A stretch of 64,000 bases of DNA, taken from positions 1,292,501 through 1,356,500 of the forward strand of contig NZ_JAOQNG010000010.1 in the NCBI RefSeq assembly GCF_025961225.1. Reading direction: 5' to 3'. Numbering within the stretch: the first letter of the stretch is position 1; every line of letters begins with the position of its first letter. A program made the translations under genes and the position numbers. Source of the DNA: Azospirillum canadense. Lineage in GTDB: Bacteria > Pseudomonadota > Alphaproteobacteria > Azospirillales > Azospirillaceae. Shown here in pieces: positions 8,597-17,365 of this stretch. A model generated the notes under the pieces. That model made no database searches. It saw nothing but the letters and a program-made list of their open reading frames with translations, and had not been told where the DNA came from.

Positions 8597-10720
8597 ATGC
8601 CCGACTGCATCGATTCCGACCGACTGGAGCCTGAGCCTTCCTCCGGCCCCGCAATCATCGCCCCGCCCGCGCCAACCCCTGACGCCAGTGATCGCGGCCT
8701 GACCGCCGCCCATGCGGAGGTGCTGCTGCGCCTGCGCCGCGCCGCGGCCGGCAACACGCGGCCGGAGGACGGGGTGGAGCTGCTGGGCGCCGTGCGCCGC
8801 AGCGTGACGGTCGGGGCGCTGCTGACGCTGAGCATCGACTGGACCACCGAGGTGGAGATCCGCACCGGCGCGGAGATGATCCGGTCGGCCATCCACTGCC
8901 GCAACGCCGCCGAGCTGAACGCCACGCTGGCCCGCGAACTGGACGCGGAGACCTCCTCGCTGGAAACCGCCCACCGGCTGGCCACGCTGATCGGCTCGCC
9001 CGACGCAGCGGCCGCGGAGGGGGAGGAGCTTCCGGCCATCGCCGCGCTGCGCGGCCCCTATTACCTGCACGAGCCCTGCGCGCGGTGCAGCGGCGGCGGC
9101 GTGCGCGCCTGCACCGGCCCGGACTGCCGCGGCGGCAAGGTGAAGTGCGACCACGGGGACCACTCCGATCCGGCGTCCTGCGAGACCTGCGGCGGGCGCG
9201 GTGGCCTGCGCTGCCCGGTCTGCACCGGCAACGGCGTGGTGGTGTGCGAGGAGTGCGGCGGGGTCGGCCAGTTCACCCACATCCACCGCCCGCGCCTGAC
9301 CGCCCGCCCGTCGCGCGGCTTCGCCGTGCCGCCGGAGGCCCCGGCCGTGGTGCGCACGGTGCTGGAGGCGGTGGGCATCGACCGCTTCGACACGGTGGCC
9401 GAGGCCGAGCCGCTGAGCGTCCGCCATTCCGGGACCCAGCTTCTGTACGAACGGCGCGGCGTCGTGCCGGTGGTCACCCTGTCTTGCGCCTGCGGTGCCG
9501 TGCCGTTCGACGTGGAGACGGTGGGGCCGGACGCGCTGGTGCCCGCCATGCCGCCCTTCCTCGACGCGGCGCTGGCGCCGGTCCTGGCCCGCCTCCGCGC
9601 GGCCACAGGCCCGGAGGCCTTCGCCGTGGCCGGCGCCTTCCGCCTGACCGGGATGGTCGCCGACGCCGTCCGCGCCGGACGGGAGCCGGATGTGGACGGC
9701 ATCGTCGCCGCCCATGAGGGCTGCGTCAGCCCCGCCTTCGTCGCCGAGGTCGCGGCCGCCCTCCAGACGCGCTTCGCCGAGACCGGCCGCGCCGCCGTGG
9801 CGCGCTGCTGGATCGCCGGTGCCGGAGCGCTGGCGCTCGTCCTTCTGCTGGTCGGGGCCGTGGACCTGCCGGCGCTGCTGACCGGCGCCACGGCGGAGGA
9901 TCCGGCGCCGCTGCCGCTGCGGCTCGCTTGGGACCTGGGCGTGCCGGTCCTGGCCGGGCTGGGGCTGTGGCTGGCGGTCGGCGGGCTGCTGCGCCGAGCG
10001 CTCGACCTCGCGCTCGGCGGCGTGACGCGGGCGATTCCGCAGGGGGTCTGGCCGGCCGGCGTTCTGGGTTCCGCGGCGGTGCTGCTGGTCGGGCTGCTGA
10101 CCGTCTGGCACGGCGCGCCGGGGGCGAGCCGCCTGCGCCACACGCTCGACCTCACCGCCATTGCCGAGGCGCGGGCGCCGCTGCCGATGCCCCACATGCC
10201 CAGCGCGTCGGAGCGGGTCATGGCCGCGCAGCGCGCGCTGGCCCGGCTCGGCCGCTACGACGGCGCCATCGACGGCAAGATGGGCGAGGCGACCAAGGCC
10301 GGCCTCGCCAGCCTGTCGACCCTGACCGACGCGGGGGATGTCGACGCGAACGCCGACTCCCTGGACCTCGCCGTCGCCATCGCCGCGGACCGCGTCGCGG
10401 TGAATGTGCAGACCCCCGACCTGCTGATCGGCAAGGGCTGGAGCAACGCCACGCGCCTGCGCGTGACGCCGGATGACCAAGCGGTGATCGCCGGGGCCTT
10501 CCTCAGCGCGCTGGCCGCACCGGGGTCGGGCAAGGACTGGTCGTCGGGCGACGGCAGCCGGTCCGGGCGGATCACGGTCACGGGCCGCGTCGAGGATCCC
10601 AAGGACAAGCGCCGCCTGTGCTTCGGCTTCACCCACGTGGTGACCACCCCCGCCGGCCGCGACGCCGGCGTGCCCCTGACCGCCTGCCGAACGGACGGCC
10701 GCTGGATGCTGGAGGAGTAG
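8597..10720 (+). CDS. Membrane protein with DnaJ-like cysteine-rich repeats and a peptidoglycan-binding-like domain
   Basis: A 707-residue protein of unusual architecture. Residues 157-226 hold a run of CxxCxG-type motifs (CARCSGGG, CETCGGRG, CPVCTGNG, CEECGGVG) like the zinc-binding region of DnaJ, without a J domain. Three hydrophobic segments follow at about 404-425, 444-470 and 485-505. After them comes a peptidoglycan_binding_1-like helix set, MAAQRALARLGRYDGAIDGK (about 540-575). The C-terminus (CRTDGRWMLEE) recalls the end of 17-kDa surface-antigen domains. Motif identities are read directly; the combined function is unknown. The zinc region would be cytoplasmic if the odd number of helices places the C-terminal part outside. 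Confidence 0.75.
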   Translation: MPDCIDSDRLEPEPSSGPAIIAPPAPTPDASDRGLTAAHAEVLLRLRRAAAGNTRPEDGVELLGAVRRSVTVGALLTLSIDWTTEVEIRTGAEMIRSAIHCRNAAELNATLARELDAETSSLETAHRLATLIGSPDAAAAEGEELPAIAALRGPYYLHEPCARCSGGGVRACTGPDCRGGKVKCDHGDHSDPASCETCGGRGGLRCPVCTGNGVVVCEECGGVGQFTHIHRPRLTARPSRGFAVPPEAPAVVRTVLEAVGIDRFDTVAEAEPLSVRHSGTQLLYERRGVVPVVTLSCACGAVPFDVETVGPDALVPAMPPFLDAALAPVLARLRAATGPEAFAVAGAFRLTGMVADAVRAGREPDVDGIVAAHEGCVSPAFVAEVAAALQTRFAETGRAAVARCWIAGAGALALVLLLVGAVDLPALLTGATAEDPAPLPLRLAWDLGVPVLAGLGLWLAVGGLLRRALDLALGGVTRAIPQGVWPAGVLGSAAVLLVGLLTVWHGAPGASRLRHTLDLTAIAEARAPLPMPHMPSASERVMAAQRALARLGRYDGAIDGKMGEATKAGLASLSTLTDAGDVDANADSLDLAVAIAADRVAVNVQTPDLLIGKGWSNATRLRVTPDDQAVIAGAFLSALAAPGSGKDWSSGDGSRSGRITVTGRVEDPKDKRRLCFGFTHVVTTPAGRDAGVPLTACRTDGRWMLEE

Positions 10721-10730
10721 AGGTTTTCTG

Positions 10731-10760
10731 CCCCTCTCCCTGCGGAGCAGGGAGAGGGAG
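10731..10760. terminator. Hairpin repeat between convergent genes
   Basis: CCCCTCTCCCTGC and CAGGGAGAGGGAG form a near-perfect stem between two convergent genes. It belongs to the CCCTCTCCC-type intergenic repeats seen elsewhere in the window and may act as a bidirectional terminator, although no long T tract follows on either strand. Confidence 0.5.
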
Positions 10761-10770
10761 AATTCGCGGC

Positions 10771-12246
10771 CTACCGGAAGAACACCCAGGTCACCACGAC
10801 GAACAGCGGCACCAGGATGCCGCAGGACCAGAGCATGTAGCCGAAGAAGCTGGGCATCTTCACGCCGCGCTCCTCCGCGATGGCCTTGACCATGAAGTTG
10901 GGCGCGTTGCCGATGTAGCTGTTGGCGCCCATGAACACCGCACCGGCGGAAATCGCCGTCAGCGTCACGGCAAGGTCCTTCATCAGCACCTGCGGCTCGC
11001 CGCCGGCCGTGTTGAAGAAGATCAGGTAGGTCGGCGCGTTGTCGAGGAAGCTCGACAGGATGCCGGCGGCCCAGAAATAGGCGGCGGGAACCGGCTGCCC
11101 GTTGTCGTTCACCGCGGCGATGATGGCGCCGAGCGCGCCTTCGGTGCCCGCGCGCAGGATGGCGATGGCCGGGATGATGGTCAGGAAGATCGCCGCGAAC
11201 AGCTTCGCCACCTCCACAATCGGGCCCCAAGTGAAGGCGTTCAGGCGGCGGCTGTGCGCGCTGGTCAGCTTCAGCGACAGGCCGGTGATCAGCAGCAGAA
11301 GCGCTTGGCTGACGATCGTCTCCAGCGGCACATGGACGTGGAAGACCGTGACCCCGGCGTCCGGGTGCCACACGCCGCTGAGCAGCACCGCACCGACGAT
11401 GGCGACCAGCAGCAGAAGGTTCACCGCCCCTTCGATCCGCACCGGCTCCCGTTCGTGCACGCCTTCGATCAGCGGGTGCTTGCCGGGGTCCTTGGTGTGC
11501 AGGTAGAGGTCCAGCGCGAAGTACATCGCCAGCAGGCAGACCGACACCAGCGCCATCGGTCCGATCAGGTGGACCGTCGGCCAGAAGAAGTCCACCCCCT
11601 TCAGGAAGCCCAGGAACAGCGGCGGATCGCCGAGCGGCGTCAGGGAGCCGCCAACGTTCGACACCAGGAAGATGAAGAAGACCACCGTGTGGACCTTGTG
11701 CCGCCGGTGCTCATTCGCGCGCAGCAGCGGGCGGATCAGCAGCATGGAGGCGCCGGTCGTGCCCATCACGCTGGCCAGCGCCGTGCCCAGCGCCAGTCCG
11801 ACCGTGTTCGCCATCGGCGTTCCCACCAGCGACCCGGCGATGCGCACGCCGCCGGCCACGGTGAACAGCGCGGTCAGCAGCACGATGAAGGGGATGTATT
11901 CGAGCAGTGCCGTGTGCAGCAGCTCGAATGCCGCAAGGTCGACGCCGAACAGCGCGGCGAAGGGCACGATGAAGGCCAGCGCCCAGCCCGCGGCGATCTT
12001 GCCGAAATGGTGGTGCCAGATGTTCGGCGTCAGCAGCGGCAGAAGCGCAATGGACAGCAGGATCCCGGCGAAGGGAACGACCCAGACTGCCCCAAGCTCC
12101 CGCCCATCGAGGTGCGGCGCGCCCGCCGCCTCCGCGGCCAGGGCGAGCTGCGGCAGCCCGGCGACCGCGAGCGCCGACAGGACGGCCAGGGGGCGGGACA
12201 GGCGGCTGGACAGGTGGTGGGAAGGCAGGCAGGCGTTTGTCATCAC
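10771..12246 (-). CDS. NhaD-like sodium:proton antiporter / ion-transporter family permease
   Basis: A 491-residue polytopic inner-membrane protein with a cleavable-looking N-terminal segment (residues 20-40) and about twelve further helices. Conserved-looking motifs include GTTGASMLLIRPLLRAN, VSNVGGSLTPLGDPPLFLGF and GANSYIGNAPNFMVKAI, which match the NhaD/CitMHS branch of the ion-transporter superfamily. The likely role is Na+/H+ exchange for pH and sodium homeostasis, but transport of an organic acid anion is possible in this superfamily. It is transcribed in the same direction as the TRAP genes upstream, with a gap of 69 bases. Confidence 0.8.
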   Translation of the reverse strand: MMTNACLPSHHLSSRLSRPLAVLSALAVAGLPQLALAAEAAGAPHLDGRELGAVWVVPFAGILLSIALLPLLTPNIWHHHFGKIAAGWALAFIVPFAALFGVDLAAFELLHTALLEYIPFIVLLTALFTVAGGVRIAGSLVGTPMANTVGLALGTALASVMGTTGASMLLIRPLLRANEHRRHKVHTVVFFIFLVSNVGGSLTPLGDPPLFLGFLKGVDFFWPTVHLIGPMALVSVCLLAMYFALDLYLHTKDPGKHPLIEGVHEREPVRIEGAVNLLLLVAIVGAVLLSGVWHPDAGVTVFHVHVPLETIVSQALLLLITGLSLKLTSAHSRRLNAFTWGPIVEVAKLFAAIFLTIIPAIAILRAGTEGALGAIIAAVNDNGQPVPAAYFWAAGILSSFLDNAPTYLIFFNTAGGEPQVLMKDLAVTLTAISAGAVFMGANSYIGNAPNFMVKAIAEERGVKMPSFFGYMLWSCGILVPLFVVVTWVFFR

Positions 12247-12315
12247 AAGGCGATTCGGCTGTCGTTGAGGGGGCGGAGTATGCGTCGCACGACAGCTGAA
12301 GCCAAGCCGGAACGG

Positions 12316-12708
12316 CTACGGGCATACCCGTAATTCCAGGGGGCCGGGGGTGGCCCCGCCGGTCGCCCCTTTGATCCAGCCGTGCAGCGGCCGGCAGTCG
12401 TCCCCGGCGCACAGGGTGTGGTCGGCGGTGAAAGTGGAGGCGGCGAGGACGATCCGCTCCTGTGGGTCCAGACGGGGCGTCCAGACGAACCAACCCCCGA
12501 CAAGGCGGGCGTCCGGCGGCGGCTCCATGCCGGCGCCGGTGCCCTTGACGCGAGCCTCCGCCAAGCGAAGGCGGTCGCCGCTGATGGTCCAGGACTCCCG
12601 CCACTCCGTCTTCTCGATGGAGTGGGTCCAGGACAGGGTGAAGGACGGCCCCGGCAGGGCGGCCAGGACCGCCCCGCCGAGGACCGCGATACAGAGCGAC
12701 GCGCTCAC
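12316..12708 (-). CDS. DUF1850 protein of TAXI-TRAP transporter locus
   Basis: A 130-residue protein beginning with a hydrophobic export signal (SASLCIAVLGGAVLAALPG) followed by the DUF1850 hallmark FTLSWTHSIEKTEWRE. The GTG start at 12708 overlaps the TGA stop of the preceding permease (GTGA), so the genes are coupled. DUF1850 proteins are repeatedly encoded next to TAXI-TRAP permeases; their exact part in transport is not established. Confidence 0.8.
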   Translation of the reverse strand: MSASLCIAVLGGAVLAALPGPSFTLSWTHSIEKTEWRESWTISGDRLRLAEARVKGTGAGMEPPPDARLVGGWFVWTPRLDPQERIVLAASTFTADHTLCAGDDCRPLHGWIKGATGGATPGPLELRVCP

Positions 12709-14828
12709 GACGCCGGGCGCGTGATCACCGGGGCCGACCGCGCGCGGTGGCGCTGCCACAGCAGGAACAGGCCGGTCAGCACGAAGGCCACCTCGTCCGT
12801 CCAGGATATGGACAGGACGAACAGCAACGCGATCGCGGCGGCGAGAATCCGCTCCGGCCAGGTCAAGGGCGCCCAGAAGTAGCCGATGGCCGCCCCGCCC
12901 CACAGGCCGATGGCCAAGCACGCCTTCACCACCACGTAGGCGATAGCGACGACGCTGTCGGACTGGAGCATCAGCGCCGGGTCGTAGACCCACATGAAGG
13001 GCACCACGAAGCCGGCGAGCGCGATCTTGGTGGCGATCCAGCCGATCTCCATATGGTCGGCCCGGCAGATGGACGAGGCCGCCAGCGCCGCCAGCGCCAC
13101 CGGCGGCGTCAGGTCGGCCATCACGCCGAAGTAGAAGACGAACATGTGCGAGACGATCAGCGGCACGCCCATCAGCTTCAGGGCCGGCGCGGTGATGGCC
13201 GCCATGACGATGTAGGTCGCCGTGGTCGGCAGGCCGGTGCCCAGCACGATGCTGGCGACCATGGTCAGCACCAGCGCCAGGAAGATGTTGCCCTGGGAGA
13301 AGTCCACCACCAGCGTCGCGAAGCTGGAAGCGAGGCCGGTCAGCTGAAGCATGCCGATCATCACGCCGACCAGCGCGCAGGCGACGCCGACGCCGACCGC
13401 GTTCTTGGCCCCATCGGCCAGCGCCTTCACCAGCAGCCCGGCCGACAGCCGCCCGTCGCGGAAGGTCAGGCAGGCGAGCGCCAACCCGCCGACCAGCAGG
13501 GCCGCCATATGCTCCGTCCGCAGGCCGGCGCTCCACAGGCCGGCCGCGACGAGGCCCAGCGCGACCCAGAAGACCACGCGCAGCACCATCGGCCCGATGC
13601 GCAGGACCAACTGCGTGCCGAGGATCATGCCGGCCGTCGCCGCCAGCCCGATCACCCCGGCGAACAGCGGCGTGAAGCCGGCGAACAGCAGGTAGACGAG
13701 TGCGGCCAGCGGCAGCACGAGGTACCAGCCCTCCTTCAGCGCCTTCACGACGCTGGGGCATTCGGACTCCGGCAGGCCGCGCAGGCCACGCATCCCCGCC
13801 TCCAGATGCACCATCCAGAAGGCGCTGCCGAAATAGAGGATGGCCGGGATGATCGCGGCGATGGCGATGTCGCTGTATGGGACGCCGATCGTCTCCGCCA
13901 TGATGAAGGCGGCGGCCCCCATCACCGGCGGCATCAGCTGCCCGCCCATGCTGGCCGTCGCCTCGACGGCACCGGCGAAGGCCGGGCGGTAGCCGAAGCG
14001 CATCATCAGCGGGATGGTGAACTGGCCGGTGGTCAGCACGTTGGCGATGCCGGACCCGTTGATCATCCCCATGAAGCCGGAGGAGACCACGGCCACCTTG
14101 GCCGGCCCGCCCTTCGCCCGCCCGACGAGGCCGAGCGACACGTCGTTGAACAGCTGCACCATGCCGGCGCGCTCCAGGAAGGCGCCCAGCAGGATGAACA
14201 GGAAGATGTAGGTGGAGGACACGAAGGTCGGCGTGCCGTAGATGCCCTCCGTCGACAGGAACAGGTTATCGATCACCTGGTCGATGTCGTAGCCGCGGTG
14301 CCCCAGCCCGAAGGGCAGCCAGCGGCCGAACAGCGCGTAGGGGACGAAGACCGCGCACATGATCGGCAGCGTCAGCCCCATGATGCGCCGCGCCGCCTCG
14401 AACACCAGCGCCACCTCCAGCGCGCCGACGATCAGGTCGACGGTGTTGGGGTCGCCGGAACGCTGGATCAGGTCGGCCTCGAACCACCAATGGTAGAGGC
14501 CGAAGGCGAAGCCGGCGACGCCGAACAGCCAGTCGTACCAGGGCACGGTCCGCCGCTCCTCCTCGCGGAAGCCGAACAGCGCGAAGGCCATCAGCAGCAG
14601 GAAGCCGACGTGGATCGACCGCACCACCAGGCTGGACAGCGGGTTGAAGGCGGCCGTCCAGATCTGGAAGACCGAGAACAGCACGGCGATGACGAAGACC
14701 GCCTTGCCGGCTGCCCCCTCGAACGCCATCGCCGTGGAGGGATTCTCGCGGTCGATGGCCTGGCGGATCATCTGCGCGTCCGCGTCGCGCTCGGCAGCGG
14801 TCATGGGGGTGGTCGTGGGAGCAGTCAT
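12705..14828 (-). CDS. TRAP transporter fused DctQM permease (TAXI type)
   Basis: About 707 residues. An N-terminal DctQ-like part with four helices is fused to a large DctM-like part of twelve or more helices. Typical elements are MINGSGIANVLTTGQFTIPL, GGQLMPPVMGAAAFIMAE and LTPPVALAALAASSI. This is the sodium-driven permease of a TAXI-TRAP system. The ATG at 14828 follows GCGAGGG at good spacing; a GTG at 14852, overlapping the binding-protein stop, is an alternative start that adds eight residues. The gene lies between its binding protein and DUF1850 partner, all on one strand. Confidence 0.9.
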   Translation of the reverse strand: MTAPTTTPMTAAERDADAQMIRQAIDRENPSTAMAFEGAAGKAVFVIAVLFSVFQIWTAAFNPLSSLVVRSIHVGFLLLMAFALFGFREEERRTVPWYDWLFGVAGFAFGLYHWWFEADLIQRSGDPNTVDLIVGALEVALVFEAARRIMGLTLPIMCAVFVPYALFGRWLPFGLGHRGYDIDQVIDNLFLSTEGIYGTPTFVSSTYIFLFILLGAFLERAGMVQLFNDVSLGLVGRAKGGPAKVAVVSSGFMGMINGSGIANVLTTGQFTIPLMMRFGYRPAFAGAVEATASMGGQLMPPVMGAAAFIMAETIGVPYSDIAIAAIIPAILYFGSAFWMVHLEAGMRGLRGLPESECPSVVKALKEGWYLVLPLAALVYLLFAGFTPLFAGVIGLAATAGMILGTQLVLRIGPMVLRVVFWVALGLVAAGLWSAGLRTEHMAALLVGGLALACLTFRDGRLSAGLLVKALADGAKNAVGVGVACALVGVMIGMLQLTGLASSFATLVVDFSQGNIFLALVLTMVASIVLGTGLPTTATYIVMAAITAPALKLMGVPLIVSHMFVFYFGVMADLTPPVALAALAASSICRADHMEIGWIATKIALAGFVVPFMWVYDPALMLQSDSVVAIAYVVVKACLAIGLWGGAAIGYFWAPLTWPERILAAAIALLFVLSISWTDEVAFVLTGLFLLWQRHRARSAPVITRPAS

Positions 14829-14848
14829 GGCAGGCCCTCGCCCGTCGC

Positions 14849-15799
14849 TCACATCAGGCCCTTTTCCTTGTAGAACTTGGCGGCCCCGGGGTGCAGCGGA
14901 ACCGGCGACTGCAGCGTCGTGGCGTCGAGCTTGATCTGCTTGGCGGCGACGTGGGCGGCGGCCAGCGCGTCCATGTTCTCGAACAGCGACTTGGTCATGG
15001 CGTAGGCGGCGTCGTCCGACACGCCGGAATGGGTGACCAGCAGGTTGCGCACCGCCGCGGTCGGCACCGCCTCCGCCTGGCCGGCGTAGGAGTTGGCCGG
15101 GATCGTCTCCGCGATGTAGGCGGCGTCGCCCACCTTCTGGATCACGTCCGCCGGCACCGACACGATGGTGATGTCCTGCGAGGTGGCGAGGTCCTTGATC
15201 GCCGCCACGCCCAGCCCAGCGGAGATCAGCGTCGCGTCCAGCTGCCGGTTCTTGATCAGGTCGACCGATTCGGCGAAGGGCAGATACTCGGTCTTGGCGA
15301 AATCCTTGTAGGTCAGGCCAGCGGCGCCGAAGATGGCGCGGGCGTTCAGCTCCGTCCCCGACTTCGGCGCGCCGACGGAAATGCGCTTGCCCTTTAGGTC
15401 GGCCAGCGTCTTAACGCCGGATTCCTTGCTCGCCACGATCTGGATGTAGTTGGGGTAGATCGCGGCGATGGTGCGCAGCTTGTCCAGCTTGGACTTGAAG
15501 CCGGCCTCCTCGTCGCCCTTCCAGGCCTGGCCCAGCGAGTCGCCCAGCGTGAAGGCGATTTCTCCCCGGCCGGCCTGCAGCAGGTTCAGGTTCTCCACCG
15601 ACGCCTTGGTCGCCTGCACGGTGACCTTCGCCCCCGGAATCGCCTTGCCGTAGATGCTGGAGAGCGCCACGCCCAGCGGGTAGTAGACGCCGCTGGTGCC
15701 GCCGGTCAGCACGGTGATGTACTGCTCCGCCTTGGCCGGCATGGCGACGGCGACGCAAACACCAAGCGCTGCCCCGAGCGTGACCAGGAATCGCTTCAT
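14849..15799 (-). CDS. TAXI-family TRAP transporter solute-binding protein
   Basis: A 316-residue periplasmic protein. The start at 15799 (MKRFLVTLGAALGV) is chosen because GGGAGG precedes it at ideal spacing, and it opens a clean signal peptide cut near PAKAEQ. The mature part carries the TAXI hallmarks ITVLTGGTSGVYYPLGVALS, KGKRISVGAPKSGTELNAR and PVPLHPGAAKFYKEKGL. It captures the substrate for the permease encoded immediately downstream. The substrate is not readable from sequence; glutamate, glutamine or small carboxylates are precedents. Confidence 0.92.
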   Translation of the reverse strand: MKRFLVTLGAALGVCVAVAMPAKAEQYITVLTGGTSGVYYPLGVALSSIYGKAIPGAKVTVQATKASVENLNLLQAGRGEIAFTLGDSLGQAWKGDEEAGFKSKLDKLRTIAAIYPNYIQIVASKESGVKTLADLKGKRISVGAPKSGTELNARAIFGAAGLTYKDFAKTEYLPFAESVDLIKNRQLDATLISAGLGVAAIKDLATSQDITIVSVPADVIQKVGDAAYIAETIPANSYAGQAEAVPTAAVRNLLVTHSGVSDDAAYAMTKSLFENMDALAAAHVAAKQIKLDATTLQSPVPLHPGAAKFYKEKGLM

Positions 15800-16090
15800 T
15801 TTATGACCTCCCACCCGATTGTTTATTGAGCGCTCAGTTCAGCGCGAGATTGTTCGTAACACTAACCTGATGCGGTGGGGCGCGCCAGTCCGTAGGAACC
15901 GCAGGGTGCCTGCCGCGTGCCGCCTTTCCCGAGCAACCAGCGCAAGCGGGATGAGACGCATTGCAATTATAAGGTGTATTATCAAAACGCAATCATCCTT
16001 ATGATGGTGCTCGGCTGGAGGCGGCCCGTCCGATGGACGCGCGGCCATCACCGGCACTTGCTCCACACCAAATTCATAAGGAAAACCACA
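15800..16090. other. Divergent intergenic region with AT-rich stretch
   Basis: About 290 bases between the divergent TAXI gene and the clan-CD-like gene. An AT-rich stretch around 15955-16005 (GCAATTATAAGGTGTATTAT) is the likeliest place for promoters, but no paired -35/-10 elements stand out. A ribosome-binding site (AAGGA) lies at 16078-16082 before the next start. Confidence 0.35.
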
Positions 16091-16615
16091 ATGCTCGTGT
16101 ATGTCGGCATGGATGGCGACAAGGCGGATGAGCGCGGCGCCAAGCTGAAGGCCCTGAAGACCATTTTCAACGAACCCGCGGACGCGCGCGCCCTCAACAT
16201 GCTGAGTGGCACCGACCTGGCGACGACCAACCAGAACCGCGGCAAGAACCTGGTCGTCAACTCGCACGGCAATGACAACACCTTCGCCGACAAGTCGGCG
16301 AAGCAGTTCTACGCCGACCTGGTCGCCAAGGGCTTCTCGGCCCAGTCCTTCGAGAAGATCTACCTGATCGCCTGTTCCGTGGGCGTGCAGGCCCAGGACA
16401 ACTCGATCGTGCGCAACTTCGCCCGCGACCTGTTCACCATCTTCCAGCAGAACGGCGTGACGGCGAAGATCTATGCGCCGCGCGGCGTCGTCACCTACAA
16501 GGTCCACACCGAGAACAAGCTGGGCCAGTCCTTCTACGTGGTCGACAGCATCGTCGTCGCCACGAAGGAGCGCGAGTACCCGCTGATGGAAGGTCTCCTG
16601 CTGCAGACCGTCTAA
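16091..16615 (+). CDS. Small protein with a clan-CD-peptidase-like His/Cys pair (174 aa)
   Basis: A 174-residue soluble protein without signal peptide, started at ATG 16091 behind AAGGA. Strand-turn elements end in LVVNSHGN (His59) and IYLIACSVG (Cys95). In clan CD cysteine peptidases (caspases, gingipains, C80 toxin domains) and in DUF4347-type domains, catalytic His is followed by Gly and catalytic Cys closes a hydrophobic strand, with similar spacing. Between them lies a helix (KQFYADLVAKGF). The resemblance is by motif only; activity is unproven. The gene stands alone between two divergent or unrelated operons, with no obvious toxin or substrate partner. Confidence 0.6.
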   Translation: MLVYVGMDGDKADERGAKLKALKTIFNEPADARALNMLSGTDLATTNQNRGKNLVVNSHGNDNTFADKSAKQFYADLVAKGFSAQSFEKIYLIACSVGVQAQDNSIVRNFARDLFTIFQQNGVTAKIYAPRGVVTYKVHTENKLGQSFYVVDSIVVATKEREYPLMEGLLLQTV

Positions 16616-16645
16616 CGACGGCTCTCCCAGCCGCCTTCGGTCCGG

Positions 16646-16672
16646 ACGGCCCGTGCCCCGCGCACGGGCCGT
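16646..16672 (+). terminator. GC-rich hairpin downstream of the clan-CD-like gene
   Basis: ACGGCCCGTGC and GCACGGGCCGT form a perfect 11-bp stem with a five-base loop, 30 bases after the stop codon. No run of T follows, so it is a weak or factor-assisted terminator candidate. Confidence 0.5.
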
Positions 16673-16719
16673 TGGCCGTTCCGGAGTCCACTCCTTTCGG
16701 CGAAGGACGAAACGGCGCC

Positions 16720-16749
16720 TTGACCCGGACGGGTTCTGGCCCTCTATCC
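16720..16749 (+). promoter_or_regulatory. Candidate promoter for the molybdenum hydroxylase operon
   Basis: TTGACC at 16720-16725 and CTATCC at 16744-16749 are separated by 18 bases, a reasonable fit to alphaproteobacterial housekeeping promoters, about 54 bases before the first gene of the operon. Predicted by eye only. Confidence 0.4.
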
Positions 16750-16802
16750 TTATGCTAGCCACGACCTAACGGGCCGACAGACATAAGCAGGGAGGGCAAC
16801 GT

Positions 16803-17300
<498 letters not shown>

Positions 17301-17365
17301 GAAGAACAATCGCGGTGGCCCCAGTTCCGGAATGACAGTCCGGCAATAACGGGAGGAATTGAGAG

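Noticed and set aside
12747..14873. 708-codon plus-strand frame opposite the TRAP permease
   Set aside because: Same type of His/Gln/Gly/Arg-rich shadow; the permease on the other strand has clear signature motifs.
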